From: Chitinophagaceae bacterium
Lineage (GTDB): Bacteria; Bacteroidota; Bacteroidia; Chitinophagales; Chitinophagaceae
Reading direction: 5' to 3'
Assembly: GCA_947375185.1 (NCBI GenBank)
Contig: CANCEU010000016.1
Coordinates: 1-51,452 of the forward strand
Length of the DNA: 51,452 nt
In this document: piece by piece, positions 37,518 through 45,016 of the stretch
Layout of the letters: each line of letters begins with the position of its first letter
Numbering within the stretch: the stretch's first letter is position 1
Program-made: the position numbers and the translations under genes
The notes under the pieces: model-generated
Databases searched by the model: none
Told to the model about the DNA's origin: nothing
The model's input: only the letters and a program-made list of their open reading frames with translations

Positions 37518-37552
37518 AAAAAAATAAACCCCGACATTGGATGTCGGGGTTT
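37518..37552 (-). terminator. trp attenuator terminator
   Basis: On the minus strand a perfect 12-bp stem AAACCCCGACAT / ATGTCGGGGTTT (plus 37541-37552 with 37526-37537), loop CCA, then a T-rich run. It lies between the WWWH leader ORF and trpE. Its 5' arm (ACCCCGAC, plus 37543-37550) can pair instead with GTTGGGGT (plus 37590-37597) near the end of the leader ORF, giving an 8-bp antiterminator with one G-U pair. Confidence 0.9.
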
Positions 37553-37582
37553 ATGTATATTTTGACAATAACGGCTATGTCA

Positions 37583-37645
37583 CTACAATACCCCAACGGA
37601 GTTTGCATGCCACCACCAAATATTGTTTGTTTTTCTCATTATCAT
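37583..37645 (-). CDS. trpL: trp operon leader peptide (WWWH)
   Basis: A 20-codon ORF, MIMRKTNNIWWWHANSVGVL, read on the minus strand upstream of trpE. Three consecutive TGG codons (37610-37618) are followed directly by a His codon CAT (37607-37609). The ORF starts 11 nt after a promoter box and stops (TAG, 37583-37585) 30 nt before the terminator 5' arm. Ribosome stalling at the Trp codons would leave GTTGGGGT (37590-37597) free to pair with the terminator arm, so trpEGDCFBA-hisHAF-hisIE is transcribed. A ribosome that reaches the stop covers that segment and the terminator forms. A stall at the His codon should also leave it free, because three codons separate CAT from GTT. Symbol trpL is used by analogy with the enterobacterial leader; the assignment rests on layout, not on homology. 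Confidence 0.88.
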   Translation of the reverse strand: MIMRKTNNIWWWHANSVGVL

Positions 37646-37656
37646 TTATTCTAGGA

Positions 37657-37687
37657 CAAATTTACTGATTTGACCATTCCTTGCCAA
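37657..37687 (-). promoter_or_regulatory. trp operon promoter
   Basis: On the minus strand TTG (37685-37687), a 20-nt spacer and TAAATTTG (37657-37664), a full match to the Bacteroidota -33/-7 promoter. It is followed by the WWWH leader ORF. The same TTG-N20-TAAATTTG arrangement precedes the his leader. Confidence 0.75.
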
Positions 37688-37743
37688 AAAATTCTATCTA
37701 AATCCAAAAATCACAACTTTTAATACTATCAATCGTTAGTATG

Positions 37744-38874
37744 CTACAAGACGCCCTTTGTACTTGGTAAAGCATCACTATCAGGATTACGTTTTACCGC
37801 CATTTTGATAGACTTCGCAAAAGCTTTGAAAATGGCTTCAATTTTATGGTGCTCATTGTCACCTTTGCAACTAATATTCAAATTGGCCTTGGCAGCATCG
37901 CTGAATGATTTGAAAAAATGAAAGAACATTTCAGTTGGCATTTCACCAATTTTTTCACGTTTAAATTCAGCATCCCAAACAATCCAATTTCTACCGCCAA
38001 AATCAATCAATACTTTAGCTTCTGCTTCATCCATAGGTAATGCATACCCATAACGCTCCATCCCTCTTTTATCCATTAATCCTAATGCAAACGCCTCTCC
38101 CAATGCAATACCTACATCTTCAATAGTATGGTGCTCATCAATATGTAAATCACCCTCGCATTTAATATTTAAATCCAATGCACCATGCCGTGCAATTTGC
38201 TCCAACATATGGTCAAAGAAACCTAAGCCAGTTTCAATTTTTGCATCTCCATTTCCATCTAAATTTAATACTACACTAATTTTGGTTTCCTTCGTATTAC
38301 GCACATGCGATACTTTTCTTAAGCCCAATTTCAAGAAACTATAAATTTCGGACCAATTACTCGCCTCTAACGCAATAGTAGCGCTAAGTTCAGACGCCTG
38401 TTCAGCTGTTAACGTATGTAATGAAGATTTTAAATAAATCGCTTTACATCCAATATTTTTCGCCAATGCTATATCACTCCATCTATCTCCTATTACAAAT
38501 GAATTGGCAATATCGTAATGAATATTATTCAACAAATGAGTCAACATGCCAGTACCAGGTTTGCGAGTAGGTTTATTATCGGCAGCAAAAGTATCATCAA
38601 TAAAAATTTCATCAAACACAAATCCCTCTCCAGCTAAAGTGCGCAACATCAACTGCTGAAAAGGCTCGAAATTATTTTTTGGATAACTAGCAGTACCTAA
38701 CCCATCTTGATTGGTGACCATTACTTTGTGAAAACCAAATTCAGCCGAAATCTTACTCAAATAGCTTATTGCACCAGGAATAAAACTAGTTTTTTCAATA
38801 CTATCAATTTGAAAATCAGATTTTGGTTCTTCCAATATTACTCCATCACGATCAATAAAAAGAATTGGTTTCAT
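37744..38874 (-). CDS. hisB: bifunctional histidinol-phosphatase / imidazoleglycerol-phosphate dehydratase
   Basis: 376-aa fusion of the enterobacterial type. The N-terminal HAD phosphatase (about residues 1-170) begins MKPILFIDRDGVILEEP with the DxDG nucleophile motif and has VIGDRWSDIALAKN. The C-terminal IGP dehydratase (about residues 185-376) shows GLGFFDHMLEQIARHG, DEHHTIEDVGIALGEAF and the second metal-binding set NEHHKIEAIFKAFAK. It is the last gene of the hisG-led half, 31 bp after the cytochrome c gene and 57 bp before the trp promoter -33 box, with only a weak hairpin (37723-37742, no T-tract) in between. Read-through into the trp leader is therefore possible. Confidence 0.95.
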   Translation of the reverse strand: MKPILFIDRDGVILEEPKSDFQIDSIEKTSFIPGAISYLSKISAEFGFHKVMVTNQDGLGTASYPKNNFEPFQQLMLRTLAGEGFVFDEIFIDDTFAADNKPTRKPGTGMLTHLLNNIHYDIANSFVIGDRWSDIALAKNIGCKAIYLKSSLHTLTAEQASELSATIALEASNWSEIYSFLKLGLRKVSHVRNTKETKISVVLNLDGNGDAKIETGLGFFDHMLEQIARHGALDLNIKCEGDLHIDEHHTIEDVGIALGEAFALGLMDKRGMERYGYALPMDEAEAKVLIDFGGRNWIVWDAEFKREKIGEMPTEMFFHFFKSFSDAAKANLNISCKGDNEHHKIEAIFKAFAKSIKMAVKRNPDSDALPSTKGVL

Positions 38875-38905
38875 AATTAGTTTTGTATTTAACTTAATGC
38901 AGCTA

Positions 38906-39304
38906 TTATTTTTTTCTTTTTGCAGCTTGAACCTGGGCTACCGTAATTTTGGTCGCTTTATTACTCCAACTTGTTCTAATGTAACTTAATACATTGGCAA
39001 TATCAGCGTCTTTTAAATCTGGATTGGCGGTCATAACATTGTTATAATAATATCCATCTAAAGGTACTTTTTCGCTATAGCCACCAATAATTATTTTAAC
39101 CAATCGAGCAATATTATTACCCACTACATTACTTGATCCGTCCAAAGGTGCATTCATATTGGGCACTCCCCCTCCATCGGCTTGATGACAAACTAGACAC
39201 CTAGTTTCAAATATTTTTTTTCCTTTTACCAAATCCTGCGCAGATGCAGCGATTGTAAAAAATAAAATAAAAAAACATACAACTGATAATTGTTTTGCCA
39301 TCAT
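38906..39304 (-). CDS. class I c-type cytochrome, small exported protein
   Basis: 132 aa from the start at 39304 (MMAKQLSVV; 39301 is equally possible); more upstream Met codons lie inside the preceding gene and would hide the signal peptide. Signal sequence LSVVCFFILFFTIAASAQ, then KGKKIFETRCLVCHQADGGGVPNMNAPLDGS with one CxxCH heme site, a likely axial Met in NNVMTANPDLKDADIANVLSYIRTSW, and a basic C-terminus. It would accept electrons in the periplasm, most simply from the sugar dehydrogenase encoded just upstream. It sits between two histidine genes, which is unusual. Confidence 0.88.
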   Translation of the reverse strand: MMAKQLSVVCFFILFFTIAASAQDLVKGKKIFETRCLVCHQADGGGVPNMNAPLDGSSNVVGNNIARLVKIIIGGYSEKVPLDGYYYNNVMTANPDLKDADIANVLSYIRTSWSNKATKITVAQVQAAKRKK

Positions 39305-39350
39305 AATGATAAAATTGAATAAAGTATTATTTAGCATCTTAATGAGATTA

Positions 39351-40607
39351 TTATTTAGTGTAGCTAATTTTAAAAATTGACCCTCTAGCATCATCGCTCA
39401 CATATAAAGAACCATCCGGTCCTTGAGCTAATCCACATGGTCTTGATTTTACTTTTCTTACATTGGTAACTTTTTCATCACCCGCTAAACCAGAGAATCC
39501 ATTGGCAAAAATTTCCCACTCTCCACTTGGCTTACCATCTTTAAAAGGCACAAATGCAACAAAATAACCTTCTTGAGGTAATGGAGCTCTATTCCATGAA
39601 CCATGAAAAGCAATAAAAGCACCATTTTTATACTTTGCTGGAAATTGATCACCTGTATAAAATAACAAAGCATTTGGAGCCATGTGTGCAGGGAAAAATA
39701 CTGTTGGATTTAACGCATTTTCTCCACCTTCTTTTTTACCGTCACCGCCATATTCAGGAGAAACAATTTTTTTCTTTTGATAAGGATCAAAGTAAACATA
39801 TGGCCATCCTGCATTATCACCTTCATGAAGCTCATACATTGTTTCAGCTGGCAATTCAGCATTTTGTGCATCAGTATATAATGATGGATAAAAACTATTT
39901 AATTGATCACGGCCATGTTGCATTACAAATAATGAATTGGTTTTTGTATTCCAATCTAACCCTACCACATTACGAAGTCCTGTTGCATATCTCTTACCGT
40001 CTCCGTAAACTTGGTTTTCTTTTGTAGCATTAAATTTCCAAATGCCACCAGCAGAATCTAAAATAGGACAAGGCATCATCCCTTTTGAACCTGGAGTTCT
40101 ATCTTTTTCTTGACAAGCATTTGAATAAGCACCAATGTTTACATACACATTATTTTCACCATCCAATGTGATTGATTTTGAAGCATGCTGATTCTTTGCA
40201 ATTAATCCTTTAACAATGGTCTTAGGACTTAATGGATTTACCACTTCGTCTTTTTCATTCAATTGATATAAATAAATATCATTGTCCGATGTTGCATACA
40301 AATCTTTGCCTTTCACATAGATACCCGTTCCGCCATAATTTCCCCATCCATTTATTTTATCCGCAACGCCATCCTTATTTACATCTTCTAAACGAATAAT
40401 GCTTTTCCCTGCTTTATTAGGATACATCAATTTTGCAAATACCACCCCATTTTTGGTAATAGTTATATGTCTTGCACTTCCAATTGTATCGGCAAATAAT
40501 GTTGCTTTAAATCCTTCGGGCAATTTTAATCCTGCATTATTTTGTGCTCCCAATTGTGTTGCTATAATTAACAACGCTAAAAAGAAAAGGTTTTTTAAAT
40601 GTTTCAT
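39351..40607 (-). CDS. PQQ-dependent sugar dehydrogenase-like (sorbosone dehydrogenase family) protein
   Basis: 418-aa exported six-bladed beta-propeller. Start placed at 40607 (MKHLKNLFFLALLIIATQLGAQ, a signal peptide); the longer frame upstream of it is non-conserved. Features: LPEGFKATLFADTIGSARHITI, LEDVNKDGVADKINGWGNYGG with a calcium-type DxNxDG loop, ATGLRNVVGLDWN, FAFHGSWNRAPLPQEGY (as IAFHGSWNR) and CGLAQGPDGSLYVSDDARG. The family oxidises sugars or sorbosone with PQQ and passes electrons to a cytochrome, here plausibly the cytochrome c encoded 46 bp downstream. Lies between hisC (52-bp gap) and the cytochrome gene; no own terminator seen. Confidence 0.88.
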   Translation of the reverse strand: MKHLKNLFFLALLIIATQLGAQNNAGLKLPEGFKATLFADTIGSARHITITKNGVVFAKLMYPNKAGKSIIRLEDVNKDGVADKINGWGNYGGTGIYVKGKDLYATSDNDIYLYQLNEKDEVVNPLSPKTIVKGLIAKNQHASKSITLDGENNVYVNIGAYSNACQEKDRTPGSKGMMPCPILDSAGGIWKFNATKENQVYGDGKRYATGLRNVVGLDWNTKTNSLFVMQHGRDQLNSFYPSLYTDAQNAELPAETMYELHEGDNAGWPYVYFDPYQKKKIVSPEYGGDGKKEGGENALNPTVFFPAHMAPNALLFYTGDQFPAKYKNGAFIAFHGSWNRAPLPQEGYFVAFVPFKDGKPSGEWEIFANGFSGLAGDEKVTNVRKVKSRPCGLAQGPDGSLYVSDDARGSIFKISYTK

Positions 40608-40659
40608 ACCGGTTATTGTGTTTTTTAAATTATGTTTTGATTTGTTATAGTACAATTTA

Positions 40660-41724
40660 TTAAGAAAATGTTTTTTCAATCCACTCCGCCATTGCATCCA
40701 CTAGTTCTGTATTTTCCTGCTCGTTACCTACTGTAATTCGAACACTATCAGCACAATTTGGTAAGCTGGAACGGTCTCTTACAATAATACCTTTCTCACA
40801 CAAGTACTTATACATTTCAGATGCATTTGGAATTTTAACTAATAAGAAGTTAGTGTCAGAAGGATACACTTTTTCAACATGTGGCATAGAAGCAATCACT
40901 TCAGCCAAAGCAATACGCATCTCAACTAAGTGTTGAATCATATCATTTACCTGCCCCACTTCTTCTAATGCTTTTAATACTAATTCCTGTGCAACTAAAC
41001 TTATATTATATGGCGCTTTCACTTTATTTAAGTAGCCAATTACTGGCTCATTTGCAAAGCACATACCAACTCTCAAACCTGCCAATCCCCATGCTTTACT
41101 TAATGTTTGTAAAACCACTAGATTAGGATAATCCTCTAATGATTGTACAAATGATTTTTGTTTAGAGAAATTGATATAAGCCTCATCCACTACCACTAAA
41201 CCATTAAAATGATTCAAGATAGTTTCAATATCAATTCGGTCTAAAGAATTTCCTGTTGGATTATTAGGCGAACAAATCCAAATGATTTTAGTGTTGTCAT
41301 TCACTAATTGCTCGATATGCGCTACATTCAATTGAAAGTCGGGTAACAATGGAGCAGATTGAATAGCAATATCATTAATATTTGCACTTACTTCATACAT
41401 TGGATAAGTAGGAGGACAGATGATAATATTATCCTTACCTGGCTCACAAAATGCACGAAATAATAAATCAATTATTTCATCACTTCCATTACCTAAAAAT
41501 ATTTGGGAAGCAGGAATTTTTTTAATGAACGCTAATTTTTCCTTCACCTCTTTTTGATAAGGATCAGGATATCGGTTATACCATTTTGTCAATGGAGAGC
41601 CCAAACTATTTTCATTCGCATCTAATAACACGCGCGCTTCACCACTATATTCATCCTTTGCCGAAGAATAAGGTTTTAATGTTTCAATATTAGGGCGTAC
41701 TACTTTTTTAATATCAAATTGCAT
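40660..41724 (-). CDS. hisC: histidinol-phosphate aminotransferase
   Basis: 354-aa fold-type I PLP aminotransferase. DANENSLGSP near residue 36, LGNGSDEIIDLLFRAF, CSPNNPTGN and the PLP lysine Lys210 in TLSKAWGLAGLRVG are all typical of HisC. It follows hisD by 3 bp. In other organisms HisC also serves aromatic amino acids; here it lies in an unbroken hisG-hisD-hisC run. Confidence 0.95.
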   Translation of the reverse strand: MQFDIKKVVRPNIETLKPYSSAKDEYSGEARVLLDANENSLGSPLTKWYNRYPDPYQKEVKEKLAFIKKIPASQIFLGNGSDEIIDLLFRAFCEPGKDNIIICPPTYPMYEVSANINDIAIQSAPLLPDFQLNVAHIEQLVNDNTKIIWICSPNNPTGNSLDRIDIETILNHFNGLVVVDEAYINFSKQKSFVQSLEDYPNLVVLQTLSKAWGLAGLRVGMCFANEPVIGYLNKVKAPYNISLVAQELVLKALEEVGQVNDMIQHLVEMRIALAEVIASMPHVEKVYPSDTNFLLVKIPNASEMYKYLCEKGIIVRDRSSLPNCADSVRITVGNEQENTELVDAMAEWIEKTFS

Positions 41725-41727
41725 AAA

Positions 41728-43026
41728 CTACATTTTTGATTTAATATCATTTAATCTTACAGCAACGGCATTACTATGCGCATCCAAACTTTCTGCATTT
41801 GCCATTTCCATCACCGCTTGACCAATATTCACCAATCCTCTTTCCGTTAATTGCTGAAAGGTAATTTTTTTAACGAAACTATCCACGCTTACCCCGCTGT
41901 ATGCATGCGCATATCCATTGGTAGGCAAGGTATGATTAGTTCCGCTTGCATAATCACCCACCGACTCAGGCGAATAGTTACCTATAAATACCGAGCCTGC
42001 ATTCGTAACTTTTTCAGCCACAATTTCAGCATTTTCAATAGCCAAAATCAAGTGTTCCGGTGCATATTGATTTACCAATAACAATGCATCGGCGGTATTG
42101 TTCAAAATAATGACCTTTGAATTTTCTAACGCTTTTGAAGCTAAATCTTTTCGGCTTAATTGAGCTAATTGCAACTCCAATTCAGCTTGCACATTGGCAA
42201 CCACTTTTTCATTGCTCGCAACCAAGAGCACCTGACTATCCGCCCCATGTTCAGCCTGCGATAATAAATCGGCAGCAACAAATGCAGGAATGGCCGAGTC
42301 ATCGGCCCATACACAAACCTCACTAGGGCCTGCAGGCATATCAATGGCTACTCCATTTTGTTGAACCAATTGTTTTGCTGCAGTAACATATTGATTGCCA
42401 GGACCGAAAATCTTATTAACTTTTGGAACCGTTGCAGTTCCATATGCCATTGCTGCAATAGCTTGCACACCACCGATGGTATAAATATGTGTTACACCAA
42501 CAAGTGTTGCAGCATATATAATTGCAGGATGAATTTCACCCTCATTATTATTTGGAGGAGTGCACAAAATAATTTTTTTACACCCTGCTATTTTTGCTGG
42601 AATACCTAACATTAAAACGGTCGAAAACAAAGGTGCTGTTCCACCAGGAATATATATACCCACCGTGTCAATGCCTACAGATTTTCTCCAACACCATACA
42701 CCTGGCATGGTTTCAATGCGTTCCATTTTTTGCAATTGAGCTTGATGAAACTTCTCAATATTTCCCTTGGCTAATTGTATAGCTGCTTTTAAACCGGCGG
42801 ACAATAACCCTTCTGCTTTTGCTTTACTATTTTCATCCAATACAAAATTTTTCAATTGCACATTATCAAAGTCACTCGTGTATTGCATTACAGCTGTATC
42901 CCCATTTATTCGGACATCATCAATAATTGCCTGAACCTTTGGTAATAAATCACGCGCATCAAAACTAGGCCTTGCTAAAAGCGAAGCCCACTCCTTTTGT
43001 TCAGGTTGATCATAAACTTGAATCAT
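41728..43026 (-). CDS. hisD: histidinol dehydrogenase
   Basis: 432-aa NAD- and zinc-dependent enzyme for the last two oxidations of histidine synthesis. Recognised by VGIYIPGGTAPLFSTVLMLGIPAKIAGC (in part GIYIPGGTAPL), VNKIFGPGNQYVTAAKQLV, DMPAGPSEVCVWADD, QAEHGADSQVLLV (zinc ligand His) and GDYASGTNHTLPTNGYA. Its start overlaps the hisG stop by one base. Confidence 0.96.
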   Translation of the reverse strand: MIQVYDQPEQKEWASLLARPSFDARDLLPKVQAIIDDVRINGDTAVMQYTSDFDNVQLKNFVLDENSKAKAEGLLSAGLKAAIQLAKGNIEKFHQAQLQKMERIETMPGVWCWRKSVGIDTVGIYIPGGTAPLFSTVLMLGIPAKIAGCKKIILCTPPNNNEGEIHPAIIYAATLVGVTHIYTIGGVQAIAAMAYGTATVPKVNKIFGPGNQYVTAAKQLVQQNGVAIDMPAGPSEVCVWADDSAIPAFVAADLLSQAEHGADSQVLLVASNEKVVANVQAELELQLAQLSRKDLASKALENSKVIILNNTADALLLVNQYAPEHLILAIENAEIVAEKVTNAGSVFIGNYSPESVGDYASGTNHTLPTNGYAHAYSGVSVDSFVKKITFQQLTERGLVNIGQAVMEMANAESLDAHSNAVAVRLNDIKSKM

Positions 43027-43880
43027 TATAATATCATTTTTTCAATTGGAATCACTAAAATACCTTCTGCACCTGCATTTTTTAATTGCTCAATAATATT
43101 CCAAAAATCACTTTCCTCAATTACACTATGCACGCTACTCCACCCTGGTGAAGCTAATGGCAAAACAGTTGGACTTTTCATGCCCGGCAACAATGCAATG
43201 ATTTTTTCGAGTTGATCATTGGGTGCATTTAATAATACATATTTATTTTTCTTCGCCTTTTTCACCGACTCCATGCGGAACAATAATCGATCTAATATTT
43301 GTTGCTGTTCCGAAGAAAAACTTTTATGCTTAATTAAAACAGCTTGAGATTTTAAAATGGTATCCGCCTCTTTTAATCCATTCATAAATAAGGTAGATCC
43401 GCTACTTACTAAATCGCAAACTACGTCGGCTAATCCAATACCTGGAGCAATTTCGACACTACCACTAATTTCATGTACTTCAGCAATTATTTTATGTTCA
43501 TCTAAATATCGTTGAACTAATACAGGGTAGCTTGTTGCAATTTTCTTGCCTTCTAAAAAATTGGGGCCTGTAAATTCTTCATTTTTACGCACTGCAAAAC
43601 TCAGGCGACATTTTCCGAACCCTAATTCGTATGCAACTTCAACCTTCTTTGCTTTTTCATACACCACATTCTCACCCACAAAACCAATATCTGCTACACC
43701 ATCTTCAACGTACTGAGGAATATCATCATCTCTTAAAAAGAAAAGTTCTAATGGAAAATTGGTGGCATCCGCTTTCAATTTGTTTACCCCATTGCCAATG
43801 TCAATACCACATTCTTTTAACAAACGCATTGAATCCTCGTTTAATCTTCCTGATTTCTGAATTGCTAATTTTAATTTCAT
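43026..43880 (-). CDS. hisG: ATP phosphoribosyltransferase, long form
   Basis: 284-aa first enzyme of histidine synthesis. The catalytic part begins MKLKLAIQKSGRLNEDSMRLLKECGI and contains DIGFVGENVV, ISGSVEIAPGIGLADVVCDLVSSGSTL. A C-terminal regulatory domain (from about residue 205, YVLLNAPNDQLEKIIALLPGMKSPTVLPL) marks the long homohexameric form, which is inhibited by histidine and needs no HisZ. Control is therefore expected at two levels, enzyme inhibition and the attenuator found in its leader. It is the first structural gene of the his half. Confidence 0.96.
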   Translation of the reverse strand: MKLKLAIQKSGRLNEDSMRLLKECGIDIGNGVNKLKADATNFPLELFFLRDDDIPQYVEDGVADIGFVGENVVYEKAKKVEVAYELGFGKCRLSFAVRKNEEFTGPNFLEGKKIATSYPVLVQRYLDEHKIIAEVHEISGSVEIAPGIGLADVVCDLVSSGSTLFMNGLKEADTILKSQAVLIKHKSFSSEQQQILDRLLFRMESVKKAKKNKYVLLNAPNDQLEKIIALLPGMKSPTVLPLASPGWSSVHSVIEESDFWNIIEQLKNAGAEGILVIPIEKMIL

Positions 43881-43910
43881 AATTACTAGTTATATATTTA
43901 GTCACCTAAA

Positions 43911-43945
43911 TAAATTAAAAGGGCTTACTGTTTAGTAAGCCCTTT
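43911..43945 (-). terminator. his attenuator terminator
   Basis: On the minus strand a perfect 12-bp stem AAAGGGCTTACT / AGTAAGCCCTTT (plus 43934-43945 with 43918-43929), loop AAAC, then TAATTTATTT. It lies between the HIHHHH leader ORF and hisG. Its 5' arm (GGCTTACT) can pair instead with GGTAAGCT (plus 43978-43985), which overlaps the leader stop codon, giving an 8-bp alternative helix with two G-U pairs. Confidence 0.9.
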
Positions 43946-43980
43946 GGTTAAATATAGTTACATACCTACATGCCCATAGC

Positions 43981-44031
43981 TTACCCTTTGGATAGCAAAT
44001 GATGATGATGGATATGGTTGTTTAAATTCAT
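43981..44031 (-). CDS. hisL: his operon leader peptide (HIHHHH)
   Basis: A 16-codon ORF, MNLNNHIHHHHLLSKG, on the minus strand ahead of hisG; 5 of its 16 residues are His, all CAT codons, four in a row. The ATG is 4 nt after the -7 promoter box, so its mRNA is leaderless or nearly so. The stop codon TAA (43981-43983) lies inside GGTAAGCT (43978-43985), the segment that can pair with the 5' arm of the downstream terminator. Stalling at His codons leaves that segment free (13 nt after the last CAT) and permits antitermination; normal termination at TAA masks it. Symbol by analogy with the enterobacterial hisL; evidence is layout and codon content. Confidence 0.9.
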   Translation of the reverse strand: MNLNNHIHHHHLLSKG

Positions 44032-44035
44032 GTAA

Positions 44036-44066
44036 CAAATTTACAACCCTTTTGTAAAATACCCAA
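44036..44066 (-). promoter_or_regulatory. his operon promoter
   Basis: On the minus strand TTG (44064-44066), a 20-nt spacer and TAAATTTG (44036-44043). It is identical in boxes and spacing to the trp promoter. The region up to 44134 also holds whatever promoter drives the divergent GH16 gene, for which no clear box was seen. Confidence 0.75.
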
Positions 44067-44134
44067 CAAAAAAGGGAAATTTTGCCTAATTTGGGTCAAT
44101 TACGATTACAATTACTCAACAAACAATTGTTTTT

Positions 44135-44995
44135 ATGCGCTTGCTAACATTAACAACAGTATTATCCTTGTTTTTATTGTCCTTCTGTGCTCAAAAAGAA
44201 GCACCAAGTACAACACCAAATACACCCACACCAACAACGCCAACTTCACCTACAACACCTCCAGCTGTGACAGATACTGTGAAAAAATTAGTATGGTCGG
44301 ATGAGTTCAATACCGGAACTAGACCAGACACAGCTAAATGGGCGTTTAATATTGGAACTGGATCAAATGGCTGGGGTAATAACGAAGCTGAATACTACAC
44401 TTCTGATTCCACGAATGCAAGAATCGAAAATGGAAGTTTAGTCATTGAAGCAAGAAAAGAAAATAAGGGTGGTAAATTTTATACTTCTGCACGAATGCTA
44501 ACACAAGGGAAAACAACATGGACTTATGGACGATTTGAAATACGCGCAAAACTTCCAAAAGGTATGGGCACTTGGCCTGCTATATGGATGTTAGGAGACA
44601 ATATTAATAGTGCTGGATGGCCTGCATGTGGTGAAATTGATATTATGGAAGAAGTTTGGAAGGAAGCTGAAGTCATCAATTGGTCTGCACATTCTAAATT
44701 ATTAAACTGGACGCTTGGTACTCAAAAAACATATAAAACAAGTATTGCTGGCGTTACAGATGACTACCATGTTTATACATTAGATTGGAGTAAAGATTTT
44801 TTAAAATTCTATGTAGATGGTACACTTTATTATACGGTAGCCAATGACGGAAGAGGAACTGACTATTATCCATTTGTTGCTCCTCAATTTCTTTTATTGA
44901 ATTTAGCAATTGGAGGAAATATGGGAGGCAATACAATTGATGATACTATTTTTCCTGCTAAAATGTTAGTGGACTATGTACGTGTTTATCAATAA
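44135..44995 (+). CDS. GH16 beta-glucanase lipoprotein
   Basis: 286-aa secreted glycoside hydrolase. A lipoprotein signal (MRLLTLTTVLSLFLLSFC, lipobox LSFC) is followed by a Thr/Pro-rich linker (about residues 22-48), then one GH16 domain (WSDEFNTGTRPDTAKWAF to the C-terminus VDYVRVYQ). The catalytic motif is GEIDIMEEV with Glu167 as nucleophile, Asp169, and Glu172 as acid/base. The extra Met in ExDxxME-type spacing is that of laminarinases and related endo-beta-1,3(4)-glucanases, so breakdown of laminarin-like glucans at the cell surface is likely. The lactonase-like gene starts 21 bp downstream. No SusC/SusD pair is adjacent. Confidence 0.92.
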   Translation: MRLLTLTTVLSLFLLSFCAQKEAPSTTPNTPTPTTPTSPTTPPAVTDTVKKLVWSDEFNTGTRPDTAKWAFNIGTGSNGWGNNEAEYYTSDSTNARIENGSLVIEARKENKGGKFYTSARMLTQGKTTWTYGRFEIRAKLPKGMGTWPAIWMLGDNINSAGWPACGEIDIMEEVWKEAEVINWSAHSKLLNWTLGTQKTYKTSIAGVTDDYHVYTLDWSKDFLKFYVDGTLYYTVANDGRGTDYYPFVAPQFLLLNLAIGGNMGGNTIDDTIFPAKMLVDYVRVYQ

Positions 44996-45016
44996 GCATT
45001 CAACAAATTAAAGAAC

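Noticed and set aside
37723..37742. Terminator after hisB
   Set aside because: ATACTA/TAGTAT makes only a 6-bp AT-rich stem with an 8-nt loop and no T-tract, too weak to call.
40608..40697. N-terminal extension of the sugar dehydrogenase
   Set aside because: The 30 extra residues precede a clear signal peptide at MKHLKNLFF and run into the end of hisC.
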